Origin: Anadara kagoshimensis
Lineage: Eukaryota; Mollusca; Bivalvia; Arcoida; Arcidae
Assembly: GCA_021292105.1 (NCBI GenBank)
Contig: CM037874.1
Span: 22,751,534 to 22,815,533, forward strand
Length of the DNA stretch: 64,000 nt
Reading direction: 5' to 3'
In this document: positions 34,100 through 44,790 of the stretch, piece after piece
Layout of the letters: the number at the start of each line of letters is the position of its first letter
Numbering within the stretch: position 1 is the stretch's first letter
The notes under the pieces: generated by a model
What the model saw: the letters and a program-made list of their open reading frames with translations, nothing else
Databases searched by the model: none
Told to the model about the DNA's origin: nothing
Translations under genes and position numbers: made by a program

Positions 34100-36360
34100 G
34101 GTTAAAAGACACTCGACGGGATAATTATTCAGCCATTTATTCATCAATTATTGTGATAATTCATTCTACATTGTTATTGTGTTCAAACGAAAGCCAAACA
34201 GAATTAAATATTCACTCAGCGGACAGTATTTACATTGAAGCAACAATTGCATATCCATTTAAACAAAGGATTGGATTGGTTATGCCTGATTATGAGATTA
34301 GATGGCACTGTAAACATGAATTAAACGTAACTGTGGGCGAGGCTTGTAGCAGGAAATGTTTTTTTTTCTTCTAGTGATTTAAGCTTCTGAACTTTGATAA
34401 AGTAATAAGCACTTTACAACATGTTACAGAACAAGTGAACCAGAAATCTATAGGATTACAATTTATACTACAACTTATTTGAGAATAAGTATCCAGTGTA
34501 TTGTATTCATAAAAAGCATTAAACCTAATACTACAATAAAAAACATCTATTTACTTCTATAGGATTAAAGTATTGACGTTGTACTTGTTCTTTTCAGAGC
34601 GGCCTGGTACAAATCAGCAAAGTAACATGGTCACGTCGTCTACAATGTAAACTTGAGAAATGCATGCAAGTTATTTGAAAAAAAAATTATTTGTATTTTA
34701 ACTATTCTTAAGCAACGTAAAACATTTTGCAAAAAAACCATAAGTGTATAAGACTTTATATGACTATTTCTCAATAGCAAGAACTAGTGTTGCATATAAT
34801 AAACAATATTTGCAAGCGTGTTTCTTCTAAGTTTGAACATTAATATTGTACCGTATTGCCATTTACAAATCTTAAATTCAAATTTTCAAATCAACTTATA
34901 TAGTGTAACAAGCTTCTACTATATCATTACAATAGTTTACTCTTGTTGTTAACTATGTTGCTGTCAAACCAGAATTATTCTCCTTTTAACGCACCGTATG
35001 TCGTATAATTAATTATTATGATGTGTTCTCTTTTATTATATAATTCTAAATCTCTGCTGGTAATCGTTTCGCCGAGGATATCACAAACTCGGTAGACAAT
35101 GCTATTGTCTAAATTTAGTTAAAATCTGAAAATCCTCAAAAACTAAGGTATACTCCCTCTTATCTTTGGTTCAATATATTTAAGTCTTTTAGATTTTTTA
35201 AACCCCTTGAAAATTTTAGGTTGCGCAATTTTGGTCTAAACATTGATAAGGAATTATATTGCGGCCGTCTAGTGCTGTAAAATTGACACTGGTTTAATAT
35301 GCACAAGCGATTAGAAACTCATTTGTATCGAATATCTTGCTTTTGCATACCAAATAGCACAGATATTTTTCAGTATTGCTTTGATAACATTGAATAAAAA
35401 TCGGAACAAATGTGATCTCAAGATGAGCCTCATACTTCTTGTTTATTAAGAGTGTCTTGAACACCGTTGAGTATCTCAGTTATCGTAGCAAATTCAGAAC
35501 AGGTGTGTTATTTTGAAGCATTTTAGTCACCGGTATAACACGTTTCTACATAATACGTTGTTAGCAATGTTACAGGCAACGTGGAACCTGAATGGACTTT
35601 TAGAACATATTCTTTGCGGAAAAGCTACTCCAAAAAATTGAATATTGTTTGGCATTGGGGTTGTTGTTAAACATGTAAGGAGCAATATAGAAGACAAGTG
35701 ATTTTATACAGTGTCCTCAACCGTATACGATCCTACATAACAATTCAGTACCGTGAACATTGATTGGTCAGTATTAACAATGTAAGATGCCAATTAGAAT
35801 TAGAAGATGCATGATTTTGGAGCATTTTGTTTTGACATCACAGCGTTTTATTTGAATTATTTAAATTGTATAGACAAACAACTTGAACTTGTCCGTTTGA
35901 CCTTTTATTTAAATATTTATCATGGACCAAGTATATCTATGTATAGGGAGCACAGGTGTTTATTTTGTATACATCATGAGATATACTCACCTCATAGAAT
36001 AATGTGTGCACTGTGTTTGTATTAACTTGGAACTTGACACTACCCATGTATTGAATGAATCCCCCTATATGAATATATTTAATAAAGGGTCAAGTGGACA
36101 GGTCAATGTTGTTTTGCCTATACTTCGTCATTATTTGAATGAGACTATGCAAAATATGTTGTTGTTGTTATAGCAATGCGATAGTAATTTTGGAAGAAAT
36201 AGCATCTAACTACTCAATTCGAATTTCATACATAAACCTGTAAGTGTTTTGGTTATGAGAAAAAAAACATAATTGGCTTGCATAGTAACTGACAAAAGAT
36301 CAGCGTCTTCAACCAAACTGGAGCTGATTGGTTAACTTTTTCCCATAGCACTACATTACT
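34100..36360. other. No gene recognised
   Basis: AT-rich unique-looking sequence upstream of the 33.9 kb FABP promoter. A 73-codon open frame at 34153-34374 has no recognisable motif. Confidence 0.5.
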
Positions 36361-36364
36361 GGTC

Positions 36365-36490
36365 ATGATATGAACACTCGGCTTCACTTCCATAGTGGAA
36401 GTTCAAGTTTGAACCTAACTTCCGGGTTTTCAAAGATTTTATTTTGCTTTTAATATTGTGATTTGAAAATGGACTGGTGTATAATGTGTT
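36365..36490 (+). mobile_element. Retroelement 3' tail copy
   Basis: ACTCGGCTTCACTTCCATAG, GTGGAAGTTCAAGTTTGAAC and GAAAATGGACTGGTGTATAA. Confidence 0.65.
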
Positions 36491-36584
36491 CGATAAAAAG
36501 AAAAAAGATAAATATTTTATAAGAATGCACGATGCAAGCAGGTAAAAAAATCAAAAGTAAACGGTATTTACGAACGAACCTATC

Positions 36585-36905
36585 CTTAAGACAGAAAATT
36601 TATTTGAGTAATATTGTTTAACGTCTCAATCAAGAATATTTCACTCGTATCGAGACGCCACCAGTAAAAAAGCGAAGGTGCAGAAATTTTTCCTGTGTGT
36701 TGTGATGTCATTATACAACAGGGTTCTTTATCGCACCACGCATACCATGACATGGGGCCTCTATCATACGAAAGAACCGTTACTTTTATTTCTAAATGTT
36801 GAGTGCTTGGCGAAAGAACAGTCACTACCCATTTTCAAGACTTAGATCAAACCCAGCCGAGGAGCGAAACCACGACCTTCCACTTACGGAGAGATCATCC
36901 TACCG
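36585..36905 (-). mobile_element. tRNA-derived SINE A copy
   Basis: The minus-strand reading has a degraded head, then the body GTGACTGTTCTTTCGCCAAG, CATGTCATGGTATGCGTGG, and the end GATACGAGTGAAATATTC followed by TTGAGACGTTAAAC. Confidence 0.78.
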
Positions 36906-37877
36906 TCTGAAATACCGGTAATATGGTCTTTACAGGAGAATAGACTATCCAACATTATATGAGCATTTATCTATATTCTTTAACAAATGTAATTTAATAC
37001 ATTTCAGTACATATATATCATATTTTTCTAGAAATTTAATCAAAAGTATCGCTTTTCTCTCTATGAAATACAAACACTTCCAGCTGAGTATTAGCCAAAC
37101 AGGAAGTCATGTGAACTCCCCATCGGGTACAAAACGATTGTTGTAATTCATCAATTACGGCTTATAAACGCGTCATTGTTATAAAATTCCTCGGGTGATT
37201 TTCTTTCAAGCCGTATCGATTTCCAATTCCGTTTCCAGTTTCATATGTTACTATTTACAATCTGCCTCTGCACTATGTTTGTTCACAGTTGTTCAAACAC
37301 ATGAAAGTTATGAGGCGAATGACATTCAAGTTTATTCATATTGATAAGGAAATCAATTTTGATATCATAAAATGTTTGAACAATTTTTGAGACCATGGTT
37401 TATGGTAAAATCATATTACAATGTTTAAATATCTCTAAACATTCTATATAAAAACAGATTTAAGTTTAAAAGTTGCTCTCGTTTAGGCTATATATTTAAA
37501 AAATGATTGTGATTTTTACCACGACAAACAGAATTTAATGCGTTCAAGTTTGCTATGAAATTTAAAAAAATAATTCAATATTAGCATTGTATATTATGAT
37601 TCGTGTTTGTTGTAATAATCTAATGTTGTTCGCTAAGGCTTTTTCTCCAAAACTAAGCTATACATATATTCCCACAAGCAAAGTTTCCATTAGAATTTTT
37701 GGTTAAATACATTTTGGTCCTTTGGGTATTTTTTCACCCTTCAAAATAGAGTTTGTTCTTACACTTGTTGTCCAAGCACTACTGATGAATTGTATTCCGA
37801 AACAACTTTTTAGTGCTGTAAACATTAACAATAATATAATATGCAATTATTGTACGCATTTGGTCTCTTTCTATTCT

Positions 37878-38085
37878 GCATTTCTTTGCTGTAAGAAGTT
37901 GATTTCATTCGTTCCTACTTTTCTTTGTTGCAAGCATTAGATTTCACCCACTACGAATATTCTTTGTTGCAAGCATTTGATTTCGTTTCTTACTTTTCTT
38001 TATTGTAAGCCTTTGATTTCGTTCGTCACGACTTTTCTTCTTTTTGTTGTTGTAAGAATTTGATTGCATAAGTTACGATTTTTTA
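37878..38085. repeat. Degenerate ~48-bp tandem repeat, about five units
   Basis: TTCTTTGTTGCAAGCATTTG and ATTTCGTTCGT...ACTTT recur with drift. No coding potential is evident. Confidence 0.75.
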
Positions 38086-38095
38086 AACATCCATT

Positions 38096-38142
38096 TGGTT
38101 GCGTTAGTTTAGTGTCAAATTTTCTACAGCACTGTACTGTTA
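38096..38142. mobile_element. Family-1 MITE, right-end fragment
   Basis: GTTAGTTTAGTGTCAAATTT followed by CTACAGCACTGTACTG matches the family-1 right end. Confidence 0.55.
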
Positions 38143-38644
38143 AAGGCAGTTTTAGTCTTTTAGTTTCACGAATTAATGCAATGTTGACTTTGGTATTTGT
38201 ATTACCGATACACATTTATTTTGCTTCATTATGAAGTCCCCAACCTGTCTATGTCATTAAACGACAAGGACACATGTACTTTTTCAATGCATTTTCTGGC
38301 GATTTGCCATGTGTTAAAATTACATATACAATATGTAATTAGCTCTTAACTATTATGATTTATTGAGTTATCATTAAATATAATCATTTTTATTAATTGT
38401 AAGGACTAAATAATCGAATACATGTTAAAACACATTACGTAACATAAATATGGCTGTAGAGAGTCTGCGTCTTTTCAATTTCATTAAGACGTTTACCAAT
38501 ATGTATTAGAAGTTGGGGCACTATGCCAAACCTAAACAACAGCCAGTAATTACCAAATGCAGTTTTTCATAGATGGACAAAGTTTACAAAAACAACATAA
38601 TTTTTCTCTTGTGATGGTTTTATTGGGAAGTTTCTAATGAACTA

Positions 38645-38780
38645 CTCCGTCTTATCTTGATCAGTGTCGCTTCCCTGGTGGAAGTTTACGTGTCTTACTT
38701 AAATTGACAGTTACAAAGCGTTAACTTTGTTTTAGATTGTGTTTTGGATATGGGTTGATCAGTTCGTTTTTCATCTTATA
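38645..38780 (+). mobile_element. Retroelement 3' tail copy
   Basis: GCTTCCCTGGTGGAAGTTTA, CGTGTCTTACTTAAATTGAC and GGATATGGGTTGATCAGTTC. Confidence 0.7.
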
Positions 38781-39301
38781 GGCGTGCCTTTTCAATCGAA
38801 GTGACATAACCAAAAAGCTGCTTCAGCCACTGTCAGGGCGTAACACATATACTTAATATGAACTTTGAATAAAAATATTGTAGCCTTGTTGATGAATTTA
38901 TTGCACTTATTTCAGACCAGATGATTAATCTATCTTAATTTACCAGTCGAAACTAATTATAAGATTAAAGAACAGTTTATCACATGGTTACTAAAACTGC
39001 TTTTCAAATCAATGACATTCCAAAATTAACACGAACAATTTAATGCGATAGTCACGTTTTGCATGTAATGCGAAAGAGAAAATTAACGCATTTAGTAAGT
39101 CAAATGATTTCTGGATGTTCAGTGTTATCAATAACCGTTTTGTTCGTCCAAAATGTTTGTTTTTTGTAACATGACAAAAGATTGTATATTTTGTAATAGT
39201 AAATAATCTGTTTTTCAATTTCAAAGAACCGATTCAAGTTCATGATAATACCACCAAACAATACAAAGAAAACATAAGCAGATATTAGCGTTGTTTGTTA
39301 C

Positions 39302-39592
39302 AGTGAATAAGTCTTTATTCCCATAGAAAATCAAATAAACATTAATAAAGTTAGATATTTGTTCACTTACTTGTGCCTAGTTGTAACTGAAAATGCCATT
39401 GTCATGTAGTATTTCTGTTGACGTTATGGGGATTTTACATGGCGAAAATGACGATGTTTACACCGGAAGTTATGACCTTGGTGACTTTGTATGCCATATG
39501 CGCAACAGGAGCCGCCATGCGGATGCGCACACAAATTTATTGTTACGACTAGGTATAAGTAAGTGAAAAATATCAATCTTTATTCAAGTTTA
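39302..39592. mobile_element. Palindromic element with mirrored GTAAGTG arms
   Basis: Left arm 39350-39387 (TTTGTTCACTTACTTGTGCC, TAGTTGTAAC) is the inverse of right arm 39542-39577 (GTTACGACTAGGTATAAGTA, AGTGAAAAATATC), with outlying AGTCTTTATTC / CTTTATTCAAG pieces. The 150-bp centre is relatively GC-rich, with ACACCGGAAGTTATGACC and GAGCCGCCATGCGG. Confidence 0.6.
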
Positions 39593-39879
39593 TTTATTAC
39601 TTATGAAAATAAAGAATATTTTACTGTCACAAACAGAGTAGTTCCAACAGTAAGATCAATGTTTATGTACAGACACTCCAGCAAATAAAGCCCTAGACAA
39701 TTAGTGGTACGTAAATCAGCACATTAAAAAATTACACTTAACAACCCTGACAAACAATAAACCAAACAACCCCTGCCTTTATATGCAACAGTTACATATA
39801 ATGTTTTATTTTTCAAAAATTAATTTTCAGAAAAGAAATATATGCTCGCAGTCAAGATATATGCAATATGTCGTTTCTA

Positions 39880-39960
39880 ACCTAACTTGTCAGTTCCAAA
39901 GTTTTTACTTTGCTTCTGGATTGTGATTCGGACATAGGTTAGTATGTTTGTTTTTGATTA
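39880..39960 (+). mobile_element. Retroelement 3' tail copy, short
   Basis: CTAACCTAACTTGTCAGTTC then CAAAGTTTTTACTTTGCTTC and GGTTAGTATGTTTGTTTTTG. Confidence 0.8.
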
Positions 39961-40259
39961 GATATTGACATTATATATATTATTTTAATTTTCTGAATGA
40001 AATATTCAAACGTTTCTAACATCATATTATCATTCAGAAAATGCAAAAAATTGTATAACATGACACCATGAAAACGCGTTAAAATTACTATAAAAAGCGA
40101 AATTAAAACATATAAAATATATAATGAGGCAATAAAATGAATTGTAATTGCATATTATACCAGTCGTCATCGTTAATATTACAGCTCGGAATACAATTAT
40201 GACGCCCACGAAAGGATTCTAGATTGTGATTTGGACATGTTTTTGTATGGGTTTTTTTT

Positions 40260-41940
40260 AATTAATTACAACAACATACAGTTTACATTAAAATAATTGC
40301 AGTTATGAAAGGTACTCCCAACATGTTATAAACAGCATTGTTATTGGCTCTTTTTGGTAAAGGATGTCTTCGGAAAATATAAGGAAATGACCCATAGGAA
40401 AAATTCATGCGAGTCAAAATTTACATCATTTAAATATTGGTTAAATTTACTTTTTATCTTTAGAATAAGATTCATTTTAAAATGTCATGTCAATAAAAAT
40501 ATCCCTGGTAACAGAGAAGTATTACTTATTCTATATGCAAATAGTGATTCTATTCAGAAATGGTAATTTTTCATACATTTGACCTCATATATATTGCAAT
40601 TTCATAATGATGGCAGGCCTGCCCGTAAACGAAACAGACATTAAAATGTAGACAATTTATTTAGTTTTCAGTGACTTAAAGATTATCCACGGGCATGACT
40701 GCCATCATGGTAAAAAATTGAAAAACACTTAAAAACTAAACCGTGCCCATTATCCGTCACTCTTATATCAAAGCGTATACTCACTTTATCTAAGCTTCGA
40801 TAGCTCAGCGGTAAAGTATGCGGTCTATTTATTTGAAACCTAATGCTATTATTTTAATGCGCGGGTTCGAATCTCAAACATTTTGCACGTGATTTTGTTT
40901 TTGGTTTTTAGTCTTTTTTCGTATTTTCAAAACGTTCAAGATGATTTCAATTACATTTAACTCAATTGTGAGTTTAAATCTATTTTTTCGACTGAAGTGT
41001 TAATATTAAAGTAAGTTGTATTAGCATCGATATATGTATATCATAAGGCAAAGCAAAGTGAAAGTCTCGTATAAGATACGTCGTCTCAACAACGTGCTTA
41101 TTGTTGTATTTACAATAAAAGAGTATCAAAAATGGCTGTCGTGTTGGTTTTAAATTGCAAAAACGGATTGAAAATGTGTCTGGAATATCAGTTGACAGTT
41201 GTCAGTCACATGTATGTGATAAATTTTGGAGACAATTATTAATTCGTTCTATTATTTCGTAAACGATGTTACTGATGATTTATACTACACTGTTAAGGGT
41301 GGAGGGTAGATCTTTGGACGAGTTGTCATAAACAGTGTACTTCTGGCGGATACATGACTTCATTATAAGATTAACCGCTGGATTATCAGTCAAAAATACT
41401 TCACTTATATACAGAATAGAAACCAGTAGCTATTGTCGAACTTACAAAACAATACAACAATGCAATGCAGATGGTCATGTCATACTTATTTCATCATGGT
41501 CTTTGGTGATTTTTATTATTCAGGTTCTAATAAAATACTCTTTCCATTAAAATATTTATTATACAACCACTTGCTTTTATTACGGATTTCAGTAACCTGA
41601 AAGATTATATCCGACTTAGTGACAGAAAACACTATTTTACTTTATAGTGGCCTCATACAGGTAAAAATATCATCGGGTATTCCCATCATTCGATGAATAT
41701 TCCTGTGGGTCGATTGCTCGAAGAAACCGTATACATTTTTTTGACTTCCAGGTATTTTCTGACATAATCAATAAAAGTAAAAAAAAAAAAAAAGATCAGA
41801 TTTCTACTAATTGTTGATGTAAGATTTGTACATGAATGAATATGTTTTTGCTAAAATAATACAACAATTTAAAGGAACATTATTCAGTTCATAAAGTCCA
41901 AAAATAATACTAACGATAGTTAAATCTACTATTTTGAGGC
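40260..41940. other. No protein gene recognised
   Basis: Contains the tRNA-like sequence at 40.8 kb. Short open frames lack motifs. Confidence 0.5.
40795..40885 (+). other. tRNA-like sequence with pol III A and B boxes
   Basis: GCTTCGATAGCTCAGCGGTA is a good A-box context and GCGCGGGTTCGAATCTC a good B-box, 45 bp apart. The acceptor and T-stem sides do not pair convincingly, so this is a tRNA pseudogene or SINE head rather than a tRNA gene. Confidence 0.5.
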
Positions 41941-41947
41941 ATACTGT

Positions 41948-42403
41948 GATAAAAAAACAAACATACTAATCCATGTCCGAATCACAATCAAGAAGCAAAG
42001 TAAAAACTTTGGAATTGACAAGTCAGATTAGACACGTGCACTTTCACTAGGGAAGTGAGGCCGGGAGCTCTGGAAGGGTAATCACCTCCTGTTAAGCTAG
42101 CCAAATCCGCCACGTGTGTAATCAAAATTGTGTGAAATGAACATTAAACTATGGGACGTCAAATATATCCAGGGCAATCCTGGACACAGAGACATCAAAC
42201 TTACCACAAATACTGTGATGACGGTCATTAAACTTTTTGAGGGCCTTGATAAGCCTAGGCTTGCAATATCCCTGAGTCAACAATTTATTTGCAAGCAGCC
42301 TACTTCGTTGTACAAACCCCCGTAGTGGGAACAAGCTCGACCATAGCATATTAATAGGGAAACAAATACACCTTAAGCAGGAGAAGCAGGTATATTGCTG
42401 CAT
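41948..42403 (-). mobile_element. Retroelement 3' end with C-terminal RT coding remnant
   Basis: Read on the minus strand: an open frame from 42403 to 42149 carries QQYTCFSC, then GGFVQRSRLLANKLLTQGY, CKPRLIKALKKFNDRHH and the end DIFDVP before a stop. The common ~150 bp tail follows, through CACGTGTGTAATC to CCATGTCCGAATCAC and ending near 41948. This copy physically links the abundant tail repeat to the RT element. Confidence 0.8.
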
Positions 42404-44385
42404 ATAAAAGGAAAGTTATCAATAGAAACAGTGAAGTCATCACGTTTGTCATAAAGTTTCAAATGTAGCCTTTCGTTGGCGTCATAATTCAGGTTTAAGT
42501 CTCAATATGACACAGAAATTGAGGAATCAGTCGTATCTTTAACCTCTTCCACTAGACAATGAATTCGTTCCATAAGTCTGAAACAGCGCTACAGTAATAA
42601 AATCTATGTTCTATGGAATCAATGGTATTAATGGTATATTCTCAACAGTAACAAAGTGGTGAATCCAATTTTCATATTAAAAAGAAGTGTTTGATGAGAA
42701 ATAATACTATTTAGAAGTTTAAATTGAAATTCTTGAAGTTTTGTTTCCACACAACATTGTAAAGGTATCGTTAAATGCTTTTAAAGTTTTAAAAGATAGG
42801 AACAAATTTTAAATACACGTTGATTCTAATTTTTAATTATCAATAAAAGTCCAGCAAATCTCTAACAAATACATTTTTATATTGATATTCTTTTTGTGTA
42901 ATGATAATGTAAGTGTATTTCTATTAAGATAGGGCTTGTTAGAATTCAACACTTTTTAATTCCAAGGCTGTGGAATGCTGGATCTTGAACCCGAACTTGA
43001 TCACGAGTTTCTTTGTTCTCGATTACATATGATGTCAAACACAGAGAGTAATATGCTTATCTGTAGCGTACTGACTCTTGAAAGCTAATAACTGAAAATC
43101 GCATCGAGTGTGCACTGGTACAAATCGGACGATAAAACCAATCTCACGAATACACAAAATGTTCATAACATTACTCCATAGAGATGTACAACTTTGACCT
43201 CATCTCCAATAGCTGAAACATTGCTGATGCGACGTAAAACAAACAACATAATGTATATTGCTTTGTTTTCATTGTTTTGCAGTTTGACGATGACTAGTGT
43301 ATTCGCGATGTCATATTTCCGCTGTCTTATCTGATTAAAGGAAAACGACTCTAGTAAGATCAATAGACTGGTATTACCAATGTATTTTAGCGGGAATACG
43401 CAGGTCTGCGAATATAGCCAAAATAAAACCACGGCGAAATATAAACATTATACAATATACATAGTAAAATTGGTGGCATAATTCATGACCCTGCCAAAAT
43501 GTATTATGAAAAATATCTAGCAAAAGTACCCTCTTCTATACAACATCATTCAGAAATGCGTTAGGTTTGATAAAAATCATGTAAAATGTTTTGTTTGAAA
43601 CCCAAATTATTATTCCGTGTCTACCACATACAGCTTTGTATAATTAGTTGCAGGTATGAAAAAGTACTCAAAAAATGTTATAAACATCATTCACATTTGG
43701 CTCTTGTGTTATCTAATTTGTTTCACAAAAATGTAAGTTTTATTAATTAAAAACAGTATGAATGATAATTTAATTGTGGTCGTACACACGCATCAGGCCC
43801 CAATTTCACAATAATTTCTTAACTAAGATTTTCTTCAACTTACATCGGGCAAATATATTTTCCAGTTTTTTTTTAAAGAGAGAATTAATTTTCAAACATG
43901 ATTTTCCGAAAAATCTAATATTTCAACTACTTTTCGGAAAATAACACTAAAAGAACCCCCTTTTGGTTACTGTTGACCTTTAGCTTAAATTTGCCTAACC
44001 TAAATTTAGTTATTTTTGGCAAAACTAAATGCAAGTGCTACAAACCAGAAACGATTTGAAAAATCTTGATACTTTTGTTGATTTTAAAGGCATTCATGCA
44101 ATTAGGTGTCTTTTTGAAGATCACTTCTATCTTAAAACATTTTTAATTGTTTTTTTTAATGTTTAATAGTTGTTCTCAATACATGTATATGCTCAATGCA
44201 ATTTATGTTACAGAAAATTTTACTTAAGGAATGGTTGTGAAAACGGGTCCAGGCTAGTTATTTTTCCCAAATTAGAAACTTAAAAGAATTTCTTTGTTCT
44301 CAAACAAACACGATCTCATACACTGAGTTTTGTTGAAGCTAGATCGAACTAGGTACTATTATATATTTTATATTTAATTGGTGGC
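42404..44385. other. No gene recognised
   Basis: AT-rich 3' flank of the complete FABP gene. An open frame on the minus strand near 43.2-43.4 kb has no family signature. Confidence 0.5.
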
Positions 44386-44387
44386 TC

Positions 44388-44520
44388 CGAACATGTTTGA
44401 AACTATTTGGGTAACTTGAAATTATTTGAATTATTAATTTAGAATCGGTGTCGTAAAGGAATTGTCGGCTCCAGGCATGTTTGAAACTATTTTAGTAACT
44501 TGAAAAAAATAATTAAAACT
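44388..44520. repeat. Tandem pair of ~80 bp downstream of the FABP poly(A) signal
   Basis: GGCTCCGAACATGTTTGAAA and GGCTCCAGGCATGTTTGAAA, each followed by CTATTT...GTAACTTGAA. Confidence 0.6.
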
Positions 44521-44546
44521 GAGTCTACGTATAGGCTATTTACAAT

Positions 44547-44557
44547 TTTATTTTATT
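44547..44557 (-). terminator. Polyadenylation signal of the complete FABP gene
   Basis: Two overlapping minus-strand AATAAA hexamers about 235 bp downstream of the TGA at 44791-44793. Confidence 0.5.
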
Positions 44558-44790
44558 GCATCTTTCCTATCTGACTGCGTATAAGTAATGACTTGGCTAC
44601 ATTATGCTATTTACTGGTCGGACGAAAATACTGTTCAACATCGCTCTTCATGATTTACAAGTCTTTGTAACTGTTACTTGTGACATACACAAGCTATTCA
44701 TTAGCCTTCACCTAAATATATCAACACACTTAATCGATCAATAACCATATTGTCCACAGTGTTCAGCCACCTATGTTTAACTCTCGGCAT

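Noticed and set aside
34153..34374. 73-codon open frame upstream of the 33.9 kb FABP exon
   Set aside because: No recognisable domain. It ends in a poly-Phe from a T-run and has no supporting splice or promoter context.
40795..40885. Functional tRNA gene
   Set aside because: A and B boxes are good but acceptor and T-stem pairing fails and the central region is not tRNA-like. Kept as a tRNA-like sequence only.
1..44790. Hidden exon 2-4 sets for the orphan FABP first exons
   Set aside because: I scanned by eye for reverse complements of GVNF.LRK, TVYRE and GDVVCKR. None was seen, though a translated search should confirm this.
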